DNA from: Vanilla planifolia
Lineage: Eukaryota > Streptophyta > Magnoliopsida > Asparagales > Orchidaceae
Assembly: GCA_023846275.1 (NCBI GenBank)
Contig: CM043877.1
Coordinates: 16,784,607 to 16,848,606 of the forward strand
Reading direction: 5' to 3'
DNA: 64,000 bases
Shown here in pieces: positions 1 through 12,560 of the stretch. The notes below the pieces were generated by a model. That model was not told the origin of the DNA. It did no database searches and saw nothing but the letters and a program-made list of their open reading frames with translations. Both the position numbers and the translations under genes were made by a program. The first letter of the stretch is position 1, and each line of letters opens with the position of its first letter.

Positions 1-9
1 AAATCTTGA

Positions 10-120
10 CCGGCCATCACTATTGCGTGTCGAAACTCACGGAATTCTCGCCGGCCATCACTGCAGCGTGCCAAAACTCACAAAATCTAATTCGACTGTT
101 ATTGTCACGTGCCGAAACTT
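10..120. repeat. Decayed 41-bp tandem repeat, about three units
   Basis: The block CCGGCCATCACT recurs at 10 and 51, and a gcgtg-cc-aaact block recurs at about 25, 66 and 107. The spacing is 41 bp each time, and the third unit is strongly diverged. This stretch is GC-richer than what follows. Open frames here on both strands look like by-products of the repeat; no protein family is recognisable. Confidence 0.6.
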
Positions 121-329
121 TGCTAAGCAAGGCAGCAGCTATCGGAAATCTCGCCCTCGCAACTCCGACAACCTCCCCGCAGTCGATGTTAGCAGAAGTG
201 CTTTTCAAATGCACCCTGTTTGTGGCTTTTATAACTACGTAAACTGACTTACTAGAAGGTTCGTGAACTGGCATTTTGCATAACGCCCCTTTCGAATTCT
301 TTATTTGCACATATATCCTCCGCCCGGAG

Positions 330-780
330 AAATATACATGTGCCGACATTCTTAAAATTGTACATATACCCAACGTAGCCAACATCTTTTAAAATTGTAA
401 ATATACCTTCTACCAAAACAAATTTGAACTATGCCAACATTTACAAAATTACAAATATATCCTCAACGTTACAAATTTATCCCACATCTTTAAAAATTCG
501 TAAGTTATTCCTTAGAGCTCCGAAAATTACAAACTAAACACTATTGGACTCGTCTCAAAGAGCTCTTTCTCAAAATAAAAATAAATAAATAAATAAAAAC
601 TAAGGTTGTTACAATCTATTATTTGCCCACTACCACTCCTCTGTCCAAGCCATATCCCCAAACTCTTAGCAAAACCTAATCAACATATTACATAAACACC
701 TGAAGTTAACTTGTTTTTGATGTAAAAGATAATGCCATATGATTTTTTAATGCCTCACATGACAAATAAGTTGTATAAAG
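330..780. other. AT-rich non-coding stretch with loosely repeated motif
   Basis: A motif of the form gccaacat-(t)n-aaaattgtaaatatacc appears near 342, 378 and 434 in diverged copies. From 500 to 780 there is only AT-rich sequence with short A/T runs and no supported gene. Confidence 0.35.
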
Positions 781-2110
781 TAACAAAAATTGTGAGGAAT
801 TTAACACTATGGAAGAAGGAGAGATCAAAGAATATGCTTCTATTTTAACCTAGCCAATGAATACTTTGAGGAAGTTGCGAACACCAATAAGGACATTGCA
901 CCTATTATAGATATGAGATGTATTTTCACTCAACCTAAGCTTTGTGAATATTAGAGATGCAACACTATTTTACATACCTTTGTTAAATTTGCTGAAAATG
1001 TTTGTAAGATTATCATAGATAATGATAGTAATATTGTTGCCATTTTTACGAATAATATAGCATATCTCATCTCAGACTTACCACCACTTAACACCTAAAT
1101 TTGTATACTATTTCTTAGATTAATAAAACATCAATTTCTATCAAGAAATAATCTATTGTGCCACTCACAATTGGCTAATATTTTTAAGATATTTTATGTG
1201 ATATTATTCTTATGTAAGTAGGAAGTATCATCTTAGGATGATCTTGGTTATATGATCATGGTGTCATTCTTGTCGATAAAGTCAACACTTAAACATTCAT
1301 ATATCAAGGCCAAAAATCCAAGCTACATCTGTCACTACCTAAAGACCACATCTAACCCTATAAAGAAAGAAGTTAGCCACCACTTAGAAAAAAAAATCAA
1401 GTTTATGGCCCATGATAAAGTAGGTTAAGAATTTACTAATGAAACTATCATTTGGGTTATTGTAGTAAAGGAGATCCCAAGTAAGGTATCTAATATAATA
1501 ATACCTTTCATAGTAGACTCTATTCTTTTTAGTTTTCATAATAATTTTATCAAAGAATCATAAGGTTTTCCACTTATTTGTAACATCCAATATATTATAG
1601 ACCTCATATGTGAAGCTAGTTTATCAAGACTATCACATTATAGGATAAGTTCTTTTTAACATTGAGAACTCTCTTGATAGATACAAGAGTTATTTGACAA
1701 AGGAGTCATAAGGGAAAGCCTTATCCCATGTGTCATTCCTATCCTTCTAATTCTCTAAGAAAGATGACTTATTGGATCAAATGACTGGAGCCATTACTTT
1801 CTCAAAAATTGATTTAAAAAATTGCTACTTTTAAGTTAAGATCCAATTGAGAGATGAGTGGCAAACTACTTTTAAAATAAGAGATAAGTTATACAAATAA
1901 TTAGTCATGCATTATAATATATTTAATGCACTCAACTTAATACTTTGATCTTATTTTGAAAATTTTGTGATAGTTTACTTTGATAATATCTTAATCTCTA
2001 GTTGTACTATTGAGCACTACTTAGAACACCTTAAAAAGATTGTTTAATGCTTAAAAATATTTTTTATTTATATGATTATTTTTTAATTGATAAAGTGACA
2101 TTATTTAATT
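780..2110 (+). pseudogene. Ty3/gypsy retrotransposon relic (protease to reverse transcriptase)
   Basis: This is a heavily mutated pol gene in sense orientation, readable only across frameshifts and stops. At about 945-1060 the reading around IIIDNDSNIVA matches the gypsy aspartic protease site (usual form IIDSGS-NIVS), with the catalytic DSG changed to DND. At 1600-1830 HRIDLICEASL, FDKGVIRESLIPC and KIDLKNCYF follow the conserved start of gypsy RT. At 1850-1990 DEWQTTFKIRDKLY and then FVIVYFDNILISS give the RT core, with the YxDD box changed to YFDN. HYLEHLKKIV follows. In a live element pol is cut and used for reverse transcription in cytoplasmic particles. This copy cannot be functional. 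No LTRs were found for it. The assignment to Ty3/gypsy is secure; the exact ends are not. Confidence 0.82.
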
Positions 2111-2257
2111 AAAATGGATGAGTTGTGCATTAGCCTAGTAGAATGTTCACTTAATAATTAGTACAGTTGCAAAAGTGACATGAAGCCAATTAAAGAAATT
2201 AATTTTAAAAAAATTTATCCTCTAAGTTATATGAAGGAAAGGTAGAACAAATAACAG

Positions 2258-2297
2258 TCTATGACATCAACAAGGACTCTATGACATCAACAAGGAC
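2258..2297. repeat. 20-bp tandem duplication
   Basis: Two exact head-to-tail copies of a 20-bp unit starting tctatgacatc, the second at 2278. It lies downstream of the gypsy RT relic and has no evident coding meaning. Confidence 0.8.
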
Positions 2298-2724
2298 AAA
2301 TAGTGTAAGAATATATAACAAAATTATGATGAAGATCCATGAGTTTTGAAATACTTATTGATAAGAAACAAATATTATCAAAGCATATTATAGGTCTATG
2401 CTATCCTATCATAACTAAATTATGATTTTCTTATTTAATTTTTAAAATAAGTTAGTACATTCATAATAATTATCAAAAAGAAGAATGAAAAAAGGTACAA
2501 AACTAAAAGAATAAAATAGAAAAATATTTTAGTATAAGTTTGAACATTAGAGACAAAAGAAAAAATATTCTCTAATAAAATATGTTATAATAATGACTAT
2601 CAATAAAACTCAAAAGTATTGTGATAATTATAGAAAGACATGACACATATGTCAAAAATGTCGAAAATTGCATTTGAAACTATTTCTAGACTTGAAATCT
2701 TGCTTTTCCTAATGAAGAATTGTG

Positions 2725-2985
2725 TGCATCAATAGTTGATGATAAAGTAAGATATTAAGAATTTATGCTTTAATAAAATATTTGTCCACCTGGTTCATTA
2801 TCATGAATAGTTGATGACAACCATTCTACCTTCAATCTTATGGAATGCAACAACCAATAAAAATCTTACATTTAGATTTTTGAGGTTCTTCACTAGTTTC
2901 TTTTTATGTAATCATAAATTTTATGCATCAATAGTTGATGATAAAACCAAATTGCAAGACTTTATCCTTTAATAAAAAAAATTCA
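2725..2985. repeat. Pair of about 60-bp direct repeats, 199 bp apart
   Basis: The string tgcatcaatagttgatgat occurs at 2725 and at 2924. In both copies it is followed by related sequence (aagactttatgctttaataaaa-like). A partial third match (atagttgatgacaa) lies near 2808. It sits between the gypsy and copia relics and may belong to the non-coding part of one of them. Confidence 0.55.
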
Positions 2986-2989
2986 ATTT

Positions 2990-4088
2990 CTTTCATCTTA
3001 ATTTCTTATAAGTTAATATTTGAGAAAGTCATTCAAACCCTTATTTAATGCTTACAAAGTGATGGAAAAGATGTATTCATTAGCAATTCCATCATAATAT
3101 TTTCTAACAACAAATGGAATTCAACGTCATATTTTGTGTCGATATACTTCTAAAAAAAATGATATCATTTAGCATAAACACTATCATTCGATTGAAATGA
3201 GACAATACTTATTAATCCAATATAATGTTCTTGATCATTGCTAAGCTAATGATTTCTTCATAATGTCACTCCACCTTAATTATTTACCAGCACTCTTATT
3301 ATAAGAGAAGTCCTCATATGAGTCTCAATTCTCTAGATTAGCTGACTACACAATTCTAAGAAACTTTAGTTGCTTATTTTCTCCTTTGCACCTAATGATC
3401 AAACTTCATAAACTAATGTCAGTCTCTTCTCCATGTCTTTTCTAAGTTTTATAAGAACAAATTTTCCCTTAAATAGCAACCATCTTCACTTATCAAATTA
3501 TAAAAGATTATATATTTTATATCTTGAACTATAAAATCCCTTTATAACCCTACCTCTATTACTATTTAACATACATATTCCAAGGCCTTACCAAAGGTTA
3601 TAATGAATACCTTTCTTAACCAAAAACTAATATGGAACTTAAAAAATTTAGCCAACTCATTCATTTACTAGGGCCTTTTGAAGATTTTTGAGATCCCTCT
3701 TCCTAGACAAAATCACACTTACCCACCACCCATTGCCCTTCTTACTACTTCAATGATCCAATGCATACATTCTTCATACAATTAGTAACATCTTTCCCTC
3801 ATTGACAAATCATATACAAAATTCTATATAAATTCTTATTCTTCTTATTACACTTATGAATATCATTAAAACTAAAGGATTGATGGGATATTATAAATTT
3901 CATATTGTAACACAAGGCTACAACCAATAAGAAGGACTTGATTATTCTAATACCTATAGTTTGATGGTTTGTGCATCCACTACTTGTATTGTATTAATGT
4001 TGTCTTGTCTTTATGGATGGCCATTTCATCAATTTGATTTATTTAATACATTCTTAATTTATTTATTTCATATAATGACATATGTGTG

Positions 4089-4184
<96 letters not shown>

Positions 4185-5200
4185 TCAATTGTTGATCTTC
4201 ATAACATAAATCAACTTCAATATTTTAGACTTCCACAAAAGGTCAATTATGAACTAAAGCAATCTCCTTGAGATTGGTATCAATGTTATGAGTTTCATTT
4301 TGATAATAGCTTATTCGACACTCCTTAGTTTATTCTTCATCATGAAAAAAGTTTTAAATTCATGTCAGCATATGTTGATGATTTAATCTTTCATGGAAAT
4401 CAATATAGTGAGGTTGACTTGGTTATTAATAATTTATGCAACTTGTTTGACTGTCATGATCTTGAATCACTTTGATTTGTCCTAAGCATGAAAGTGAACA
4501 ATACCCCATAAGGCATATCTATATCATAAGCTTGTTATTTCTAAAGGCAACTTCTCTTGCCTTAACATGGAGCTCAGTAAACCTACAACTACCTTGACAA
4601 CATCAAGTTGCTAGCTATCAATGAGTTATGGTGATTTCTCGATCAATCCATCAAGGCATATAAGTATGGTTAGAGAAATTCAACACATCACTATTTCTTT
4701 CTCAAATAGTTTTTATATGGTTAATCAAGAGTCATAATACTTATGTGTTCATACAACAACACATAATAGTTTAAATAACTCTATAATTATGTTAAAGATA
4801 TTATCTATTACAATTTGAATTACACAAATGATCACGTCATGCCAACTACAATTTATCTAATTTTTTTAGGCTAATGTCTTTTCTTGGCTCTTTAGAAAGA
4901 AATCTATTATGTCTATATCAAGTATTGAAACAAAGTGTCATGCCCATACAAGTACTAATATTGAAGGTTCTTGGTTTTGTTATTGTTTTCAAGAACATAG
5001 AGTCAAGCTTACTAACCATTATTGCAATGTGATAAGGAGTTCTAAATTCAAAATACATGGAATCCAATTTTTTATGTTAGAATTTGACACATCAAAATTT
5101 ATTATTTTGTAACTTTTTGCTCGTGAGGTTCTACAAATTCAATGCATGCCATCTTAGATTTAGCTTGTCAATATCTTTTGCAATGAGCCTCTAATTTGAT
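2990..5200 (+). pseudogene. Ty1/copia retrotransposon relic (integrase, RT, RNase H)
   Basis: This is a decayed copia pol on the plus strand, with several stops and frameshifts. Near 3110-3160 GIQRHILCRYTS matches the integrase segment that normally precedes PQQNGVAERK. At 3870-4050 QEGLDY-NTYS and [17 protein letters not shown] match the start of copia RT (usual QEGLDYFETFSPV and YGWP--QLDV-NAFL). After a long (TA)n tract, MSQLLIF, ELKQSP-DWY (usual [10 protein letters not shown]) and AYVDDLIFHGN complete the RT; the YVDD catalytic box is intact. At 4909-5100 SIETKCHAHTSTNIE resembles the RNase H segment SRSSTEAEY. The order integrase, RT, RNase H defines Ty1/copia. It cannot encode a working protein. 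Confidence 0.85.
4095..4180. repeat. (TA)43 microsatellite inside copia RT relic
   Basis: An uninterrupted TA dinucleotide tract of 86 bp, preceded by a short TG-rich run. It lies exactly where the conserved VYM codons of copia RT are expected. The reading frame stays open across it as alternating Ile-Tyr and then continues as MSQLLIF, which corresponds to the M-QPPGF motif. Confidence 0.95.
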
Positions 5201-5229
5201 AATTTACCTTCACACAATCTAGGGTAATA

Positions 5230-5540
5230 CTTTTTTCTCTCCAAGTAGCTTGAGAGGGATTATTAATGCACAAAATTGCCACTAGTTGTCTTAGTTATTT
5301 TATTTTCATTTCTTTTCTACCCATTAGTAATAGCAATACTTTTGTAATTACATGAGAAGGTATTGTAAGCTTTACATCTTCTATGAGAAATAAGAGATCA
5401 TCACTACATTAATGCTTCAATTTCTTTAATCCTCTACTCTTATCCTCATCTTCACACAAGGTTTCCTAGGGTTTAGAACACATTAGCCCAATTGATAAAA
5501 AGTTATAGTCTAACATAGTTAACCCAAATCTTTATTAGAA
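5230..5540 (+). other. Possible 3' LTR remnant of the copia relic
   Basis: Just downstream of the RNase H relic, a purine stretch (gcttgagaggga) is followed by sequence with the feel of a copia LTR: TATA-poor, with cttcaatttctttaatcctctactcttatcc and a caagg-tttcctaggg tail. No matching 5' LTR was found upstream, so this is inferred from position and composition. Confidence 0.3.
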
Positions 5541-6989
5541 TAGATATTCCCTTAATGTGAATTGTAATTATGTTTAGACACAAAATGCAACTTAACAAAT
5601 TTGGTTTGGATTAAGATTTTTTTGTTACTTAATCTAAAAGCACTTTTTAAAATGTTATGTTCAAAAGCTTAATGTTTTTTAAGGCAAGGAAAGCTCCATT
5701 TTTCTCAAATTTTCTTCTCTAAAAACTAATTTGTAGAAAGAAAATGACTTGTGTGTGAAATTTTTTTTTAAATGCAATAGGCACATCAAATGAACCCTAT
5801 ATTATCATGCAATAAGCAACTTATCCTAAGAACTGTGAATGGAGTTCCTAATTATAACCTCAATAAAAAGATCTTCATATACCATTAAAAAACATTATAT
5901 GAGTAGAAAGAAAATTTAAAAAAAAAAATAATCTATTCTTTAGAAATAGTTTAACAAAGAAAAATTTTGAAATGTACTTTGAAAAGCAAAAACATGAACC
6001 AGCTCAAGTTTTGTTGAAAAGTAATGTTTTTGATAATACATTGCTGAAAAATATTTATTTTGACAGATTTAATAAAATAGACTTGTATTTTTTATTTTAA
6101 AATAAAATAAATAATAATAATAATTAGATGTTATAAAATTAAAAGTTTCTTTCAAGCTATAAAAATAATGTAATCATATGATAAAGTTTGCATAGTTATT
6201 TGAAAAAAAATAGATTTAATTAAATTATTTTGCATTACTTAAAATAAAATATATGAAAAAAAAATCATTTTAAATTGCCTCAAAATACTCCTTTAATTGA
6301 GAGACCCAAAATCAAATAGTTGTTTGTTAAAGGAGTTAATTGAGCTATCTTATCTTATTCTTGTTGCCAAGTAAAAAATCTAATTTTTTTTTACTACCAT
6401 TCCTCAATGTTTTTTGAAATTCAAAATTATCAAGAGTTTCACGTGAGTCACCTTAATTCCTTTTCACTTTTATTTTAATGCACCTAAAACAAGAAAACAT
6501 TCATTTTGGTTCTTTTGCCCTAACATATAAAACTAGAATATATTGAAGTTCATTCATTAATACTAAATTGGTGAAGTAAAACGTGATTAAAATATAAAGA
6601 TATTTGATAAATCATGATCAAATAATGTCGGATAACACATATATATGTCGAGATTTGTGTTGAAGCATCCAAAAATCGTGGAAGAGAGGTAGAGAAGAAG
6701 AGCAATATATTATCCAAAAGGAGGAAGGCCTCGTTGCATGGAATCACTAAAGAATATTTATAGTTGTGTTCTAAAACAAGTGAGAAAAGTTGCTAAATCC
6801 ATACATGTGAGAAAACAAAAAAGCCCTAATGAAGGTCATAAAATTCAAATACCAGCAATTAAACGATGTCACATAACTAATGTTATTTCATCAAATATCT
6901 TTTTATTAATTAAGAAGTTCACTTAGTTCTATTAAGTTATTATATTTTATCGCCTAACTAAAGCTTAATTAATTCACAATAAATTCAAC
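5541..6989. other. AT-rich intergenic sequence, nothing recognised
   Basis: Dominated by A/T runs. Short open frames here (for example near 6550-6926) have no recognisable domain and the composition of random AT-rich DNA. No RNA gene or repeat structure was seen. Confidence 0.5.
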
Positions 6990-7200
6990 ACCTTTTTTTC
7001 GCAAAGTTGTATAAACATCACTTCTATCGGACTGATCCACGAAGCAGAAGCGAAGAGTCTACCTTGGGAGCATGCTTCAATGGCTGCATGTCAGGAATAA
7101 AAGGACGCCGGTGGTGTGGCGGCATGCCGGCGGAGATATGCCGGAGGATGGTCATGAGTACCCATGCAGGTTGCCATCATCCGGGACCTTAGCCAACAGG
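6990..7200. other. Isolated GC-rich patch, possible gene debris
   Basis: About 200 bp is clearly richer in G and C than its surroundings (cggtggtgtggcggcatgc and similar), with an open frame on each strand of about 60 codons. Neither translation has a recognisable motif. It may be a leftover exon or a captured gene fragment. There is no promoter or splice context that would support a gene call. Confidence 0.25.
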
Positions 7201-10139
7201 TATTAAAATTCAATAAATGAAATGGCAGCTTGGAGGAGATTTGGCTAGAAAAACCGATAAAACTATCCAACATTAAAACACACAAAACCTTCCTTATCTT
7301 TAATAGCTGAGATTAAGTTACTATACATGGATTGTTTCTTGATGGCTTGAGCTCAGCTAGGGAGAGCAAGTTTATTGAGCCTAACATGAGAATAAGACTT
7401 CAGATGAAAGACCAAACGTAATAGAGAAGAGGAAGCCAAAAGAAAAGGCAACCTTTCATCACAATCAAGAAAAGAAGATTATTTCTTTCATATGAGACTC
7501 CAAAGGCTTATGTTAAAACCCTTGGTTTTGAATTTAACCATGTGCCATGACCGATCATGTATAACATTTGAGAGGAAGAATAATATATTAATAAATATAT
7601 TTCTCACATAATTTAGCAAAGTCATATTATTCTAGAGTAATCAAACTCTATAGAAAATGTAGAAAAAATTATAAATATTCTTAATATAACCAAATTTATT
7701 TATTTAAAATTCTAATAATTATTATCAATTTTTTAATAATTTATTTAGTAAGAATTATAGCATTGATCAAAATGAGGTTATATAACTTTTAGAAAGAGAG
7801 AGAGATGAATTTCAAATAATAATATATTTATTTACTAGAAATTTAATTATAGCAATTTTATAAAAAAAATTAGTTGTATCTTAATAATAAAATGAGATGT
7901 TAAAAAATTACAAATTTAATATATTTGTAGAGCTCAAAGAGTATATTATTTTAGAAGTGACTAAAAAATGTTTTGTGATTGGTTTAGCTAAAAAATGTAA
8001 AACACATAAAAATCACAAGGTTTTGATTAAGACCTTAATTATATTTTTTTGTCTCCAAATTCTTAACCTAAAGGCCTTGACAAATCAAAATGATGAATGA
8101 AACACATAAAGAGTTTACTAATGACAACTTATGTGGTGTGGAGGAGGAGAGATGTGGTTGGATGACTTATCTACACAACCCTTCTTTTATGGGACCATTA
8201 TAAGGGAAGCAATGAGTATGCATAGAGATGACTTAAGAAGTTGTATGTAACAACTCCTAGTTTTACAAAACTCATAAAATGATTTGATATTATGAAATTA
8301 AGTATAATATTTATATATATAAATATTAAAATAATATAAAAATCTTGTTAAGCATGTCATAGATTTAAACTTTATCAAAAATGATAATTGAGAAACAAAA
8401 GGATAGAGCCCTTTAAGATAAACCTAAAGCATTAACTTTGAAATTTTTGGAGGTGAAAAAAATTAATTATGATTTTTTAAGATTTTAGGATATATTTATA
8501 GTTCTTAGATTTGTGTTCAATATACTTTACAATTTCATAAATTTTGGCTTAGGTTTAATCATTTAAGGAATAGTAGATTTGCAAATAAATTGTGTTGAGA
8601 GTAGCTTTGTAATTTCATAATTTTGTCATAGTAAATTTGATAGAGGATATACTTGTAAATAGAAAAATGTTAAGGGGTTTTACATAATAATAAGTGCATT
8701 GAGTATAAATACTTTTGTATTATACATGTTTTAAGTAATAAAATAATAGATATAATAAAATTAATAATAAATTAAAACAAAACTTATAGTAGCTAAATTG
8801 CCATTAACACGATTATAAAACTATTAATCTTGATCCTTTCTTTGGAAACATTCTCTCTTTTTAGGAGTGTTTCATGTTTGAGACTTTGCTCACAGTAGCT
8901 AGTTAGAAAGATGAGTAGAACATTGATGTTGCAGTTGTGTTTGCTATGAACTCGAAGCTCTTGTTGTCTCCTCATCTATGTGTTTCTAATAACGAAAGTT
9001 GACCATAAAGTGCTTCGATGAAGTTCTGACAACCAAAGCTTCGTGAATTATCTCATATAATTTACGATGTCCCAAGTTTGGTGAGAGGAGGAGACAAAGA
9101 GTGGTGTGTAAGGACCTTGATTTTGCTAGTAGAAAAAGCTAGCATTGTTGGTTTCAATGTAGGAAGAGGAGGAGAATGGTGGCCATGTTGAAAGGATAGA
9201 AGAGAGAAAAATAAAAGCATTCGATCGATTTGATTTGTTAGAAAACTGGAGTGGCACTTAAAATATATTAAATTAATAATATAAAAAATATTATTAACAT
9301 ATAAAAAAGTGAAAAAATGACTAAAGTGTGAAAACTTTAAAGTTAGAAGTAAGAAAAGGTTTGGGAAAGCTTATGAAAACAATTATTAATGGTTTAGTGA
9401 GATAACTAGCATAAAATTGAGTATGGCTAAATAGAAAAAATATTATATAAATATTTATTAGGAGATTAAGTAATAATTTGTGTACATGAATGACATTGTA
9501 AGAAGTAAAAAAGATAAAGAGTTGGACCAAGAAAATGCAACTTAGATTTATGTAGTTAAATCTGATAACTATGATTTAAATATAGTAATAAAGTAAGATA
9601 TATTTTATTTCTTAATTTAAATATTTTTATATGTTAATTATCATTTATTTTACTTTGACATTATTAACACAGAAATTTCCTATAAAAAACTTATAATTGT
9701 GGTGCAAATGGATAGTACGCTATTCATGATTCTAAATGATTCTAATTAAGCTTAATTAGTTGTTTTTTATATGCTTAAATGACATGATTATCTGATATCT
9801 TATTCATATCTTGACTATTCATGAGATTAGTTATCTAGCATTTTATTCATATGTTAATATTCATGGCATGATGCACTTAGTTGAATTACTTAAAAATAAA
9901 GATAGTAATATAAATATATTTATATGATGACTAATAATGAAATGGTTAAGAAAATCATTAGAGATTTGGACATCTAACAAGATCATGATACGCTTTATCT
10001 ATAAGGCCACAAAATCATATAATACAATAACAAAATATCATCTAATAAGACATCCTATCAACAAGGTATCCGCTTTTATATGCATTCAGTGTCTTATTAC
10101 CTTACATTTTTTGTTGAGGTCTACCAAATGAAATTCAAA
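7201..10139. other. AT-rich intergenic sequence, nothing supported
   Basis: No gene, RNA gene or repeat is supported. At 8870-9200 the sequence is less AT-rich, and on the minus strand a frame begins near 9193 with MATILLLLPTLKPTMLAFS and runs only about 40 codons. It could be the start of a dead gene but matches no family I recognise. Confidence 0.4.
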
Positions 10140-10800
10140 TGGCTCGTTTAACTATCCAAATCATAAATTATATGGAGCTAGTAGAGCATTCCCAAATAGT
10201 TGAGCTGGAATTGGATATTTTTGGCATCTAATACAGCAAGAGAAAAAAGAAAGATGGAATATCTAAAGTTTAAGGATTAATATTTTTTGGAAAAGAGGTG
10301 TTACTATGTTTCTAGTGATAAGAGTTTTGATAAACCAGGGTTAAGAAAATTTCAATTCACAAAAAAATTTCATTATAACAAAACTAGTGTTGTAACCAAG
10401 AAATTCAATATATTTGGTTATTATAGTTTATGACATATAGGAGATTGTAACCCAAAATTTATCAAAACATTGAAATGTTATAATTGTAAGGAATTGGGAC
10501 ATATTTTGATGAATTATCCCAAGGAGATAAAATTAACGTTTGATAGGACATTTATGAGAAGAGATAGAGGCATAATAAATGGTGGGAGAGGAATGACATC
10601 ATCTTTAATGTCTAAAGGTGCTTGTAGAGGTAATACATCTAACCAAGGAAGATAAGAATGTGTTTATTCTATCACAAAATAGGAGGATCATCAGGTTTGT
10701 GATGTCATGACAAGTACATTATACTTAAAAAACATTTACCTATTATGGTTTGATTTGTTTGTAAAATGTTCGATTCATTTATTTCTATCTATATGATAAG
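10140..10800 (+). pseudogene. Ty3/gypsy gag-protease relic
   Basis: At 10470-10520 the translation CYNCKELGHILMNYP is a gag zinc knuckle (C-x2-C-x4-H-x4-C) whose last cysteine has become tyrosine. A second, more decayed knuckle may precede it (FGYYSL-HIGDCNP). Downstream VYSITK, followed after a gap by LFVKCSIHLFLS, matches the gypsy spacer and protease start (usual form RVFA-T... then VLFDSGATHSFIS). The catalytic DSG is lost. Gag would package element RNA in cytoplasmic particles, and the protease would mature the polyprotein; neither could work here. No RT follows, so this is a fragment. Confidence 0.72.
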
Positions 10801-11099
10801 TAAAATAAGTGTTTAATTGTAACAATTAAAGGAATTGATAAAAGTTAACATACCAAATGGGAGCATTATTAGATTAGGAAAATGTTTGGATGATGAGATG
10901 GAAATCAAGGAGAAGTTCTCTAAATTGTTAAATATTTTACCCATAATAGAAATAAAATATTTTAGGAGATGAAACTTTAGTGAAAAATCTAATAAAAAGA
11001 AAAGTTGCTTGAGGAGATAAAATTTGTTAAAATAATACAAGATTTGTGAATTTTATAAACTTTTAGGATGAGAGTTCTACAAGAAGGGAGGATTGTCAA

Positions 11100-11550
11100 G
11101 ATATTATAGCTTTAGTCATACTTAAGTATTAGTAAATTATGCATTCAAGGTATCTCTAGCCACACTAAAATACTAATACCTTACACATTTAAGATATCAT
11201 ATCACTAGCCACTTTGAATGCTGCTGACTTATGCATTTAAATATCACAGCTTTTGCTACGCTAAAGCATCAGTAGCATACGAATTTAAGGTATCATAACC
11301 CTAGTTACATTGAAATGCTAATCACTTACAAATTCAAGACATTGTTACCCTAGCCACATTAAAATACTGGTGACCTACATACTCATGGTATCATAACCCT
11401 AGCTACACTGAAATGTTAATAACTTACACATGTAGGGTATCATACCCCTAGCTATACTAAAACATTGATGACTTTTACATGCAAGGTATCATAGTTCTAT
11501 TCGCACTAAAATACTAATCATATATGTAGGATATCAAAACCCTAATATAC
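11100..11550. repeat. Minisatellite, about nine units of 48-50 bp
   Basis: The core tag(c/t)(c/t)ac-a-t-aaa recurs at about 11113, 11157, 11206, 11254, 11302, 11351, 11400, 11449 and 11499. Each is followed by tactaat-acttacacat and then a-ggtatcataaccc. The period is 48-50 bp over most of the array. Units differ from each other at many sites, so the array is old or under weak homogenisation. It lies about 300 bp after the gypsy gag relic and may have grown in that element's non-coding region. Confidence 0.85.
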
Positions 11551-12029
11551 AAAGTATTATTTTTCATTTTCTTTTATTATCAAGTAACTATGTCAAATTT
11601 TTAGATAACCAAATTACTTGTTTAATCATGCCCATAAGTGAAGTAAACATGTCAGTCCAAACTTCATTTTTATATATATTTTATTTTATTTTAATTATTC
11701 CTTATATTATTATATAATTAAAGAAATTCATAAAATGAGCAAAATCATATAATCAGTAAAGTCATATGATAAGTAATAAAGAATGACATTGATATCATAG
11801 AAAACCAAAAAAGCATAAGCATTTTCTAATATATTAGTTGTCTTAGAAACCATAAAAATATAAAAAAAAAATAATATCATGTTGTATCACAAATTATAGA
11901 TTTATTTGATAATTCTACAAAGTAGGTTATTTCTTTAATAGCTTTTTACTTTAATTTACCTACAATAAAAAGTAAGTTACATGATCGATATATATATGTC
12001 CTATATATTGGCATGCTTCGTAAGTCATT

Positions 12030-12560
12030 TTATTTCAATGAGACATCCTAGCCTCGTTGTGTTGAAGTATCATCCATTAGGGTTGCTCCATCTTAACCCA
12101 ATTGGGTTTTCTCATCAAACTGTATCTCAATATCTTAAGATCATAGTAACTTATATAAACATCAGAATCACTCTCTCACTAGTTAATGTGAGACAATTTA
12201 TCCTTATACCTTTTTATTTAAAATCTTATTAAAAATCACTTATTATTTAATAATTGTTTTCTTGGGACATCACCAATTTTTACTCCCCATTTTCTTTAAT
12301 CCTATGTGTCACTCTCCAGCTTCTGCTTAGCTCATCATCAAACTATATTAGACTAATAGAGGGTTTTCTTATATGCTAAATGTGACATCTTAATTTTTTT
12401 TATATCAAGTTATTATCTCTTTGGATTATCCTCTTTCTCCTTTAATAGCCAATGTAGGACACATCATCCTTATACCCCTTCACTTATGTCATGCTAAGAG
12501 CTATTCTTGCCAAATGATTTCTCTCATGGGATATGTGACACCCAGATAGGGCCTTTCTTA
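12030..12560. repeat. Diverged repeat pair resembling LTR sequence
   Basis: Two related blocks about 265 bp apart share the pattern taatgtgagac(a)-atttatccttatacc (12185-12215) and ccaatgtaggacacatcatccttatacccc (12449-12478). Nearby are gggacatcaccaatttttactcccca and catgggatatgtgacaccc. Such (c)caatgtgggac strings are common in plant LTR sequences and their flanks. The assignment is by resemblance only. Confidence 0.3.

Noticed and set aside
20..385. 121-codon minus-strand open frame at the left edge
   Set aside because: It lies over a decayed 41-bp tandem repeat. The translation has no recognisable motif and the opposite strand is also open.
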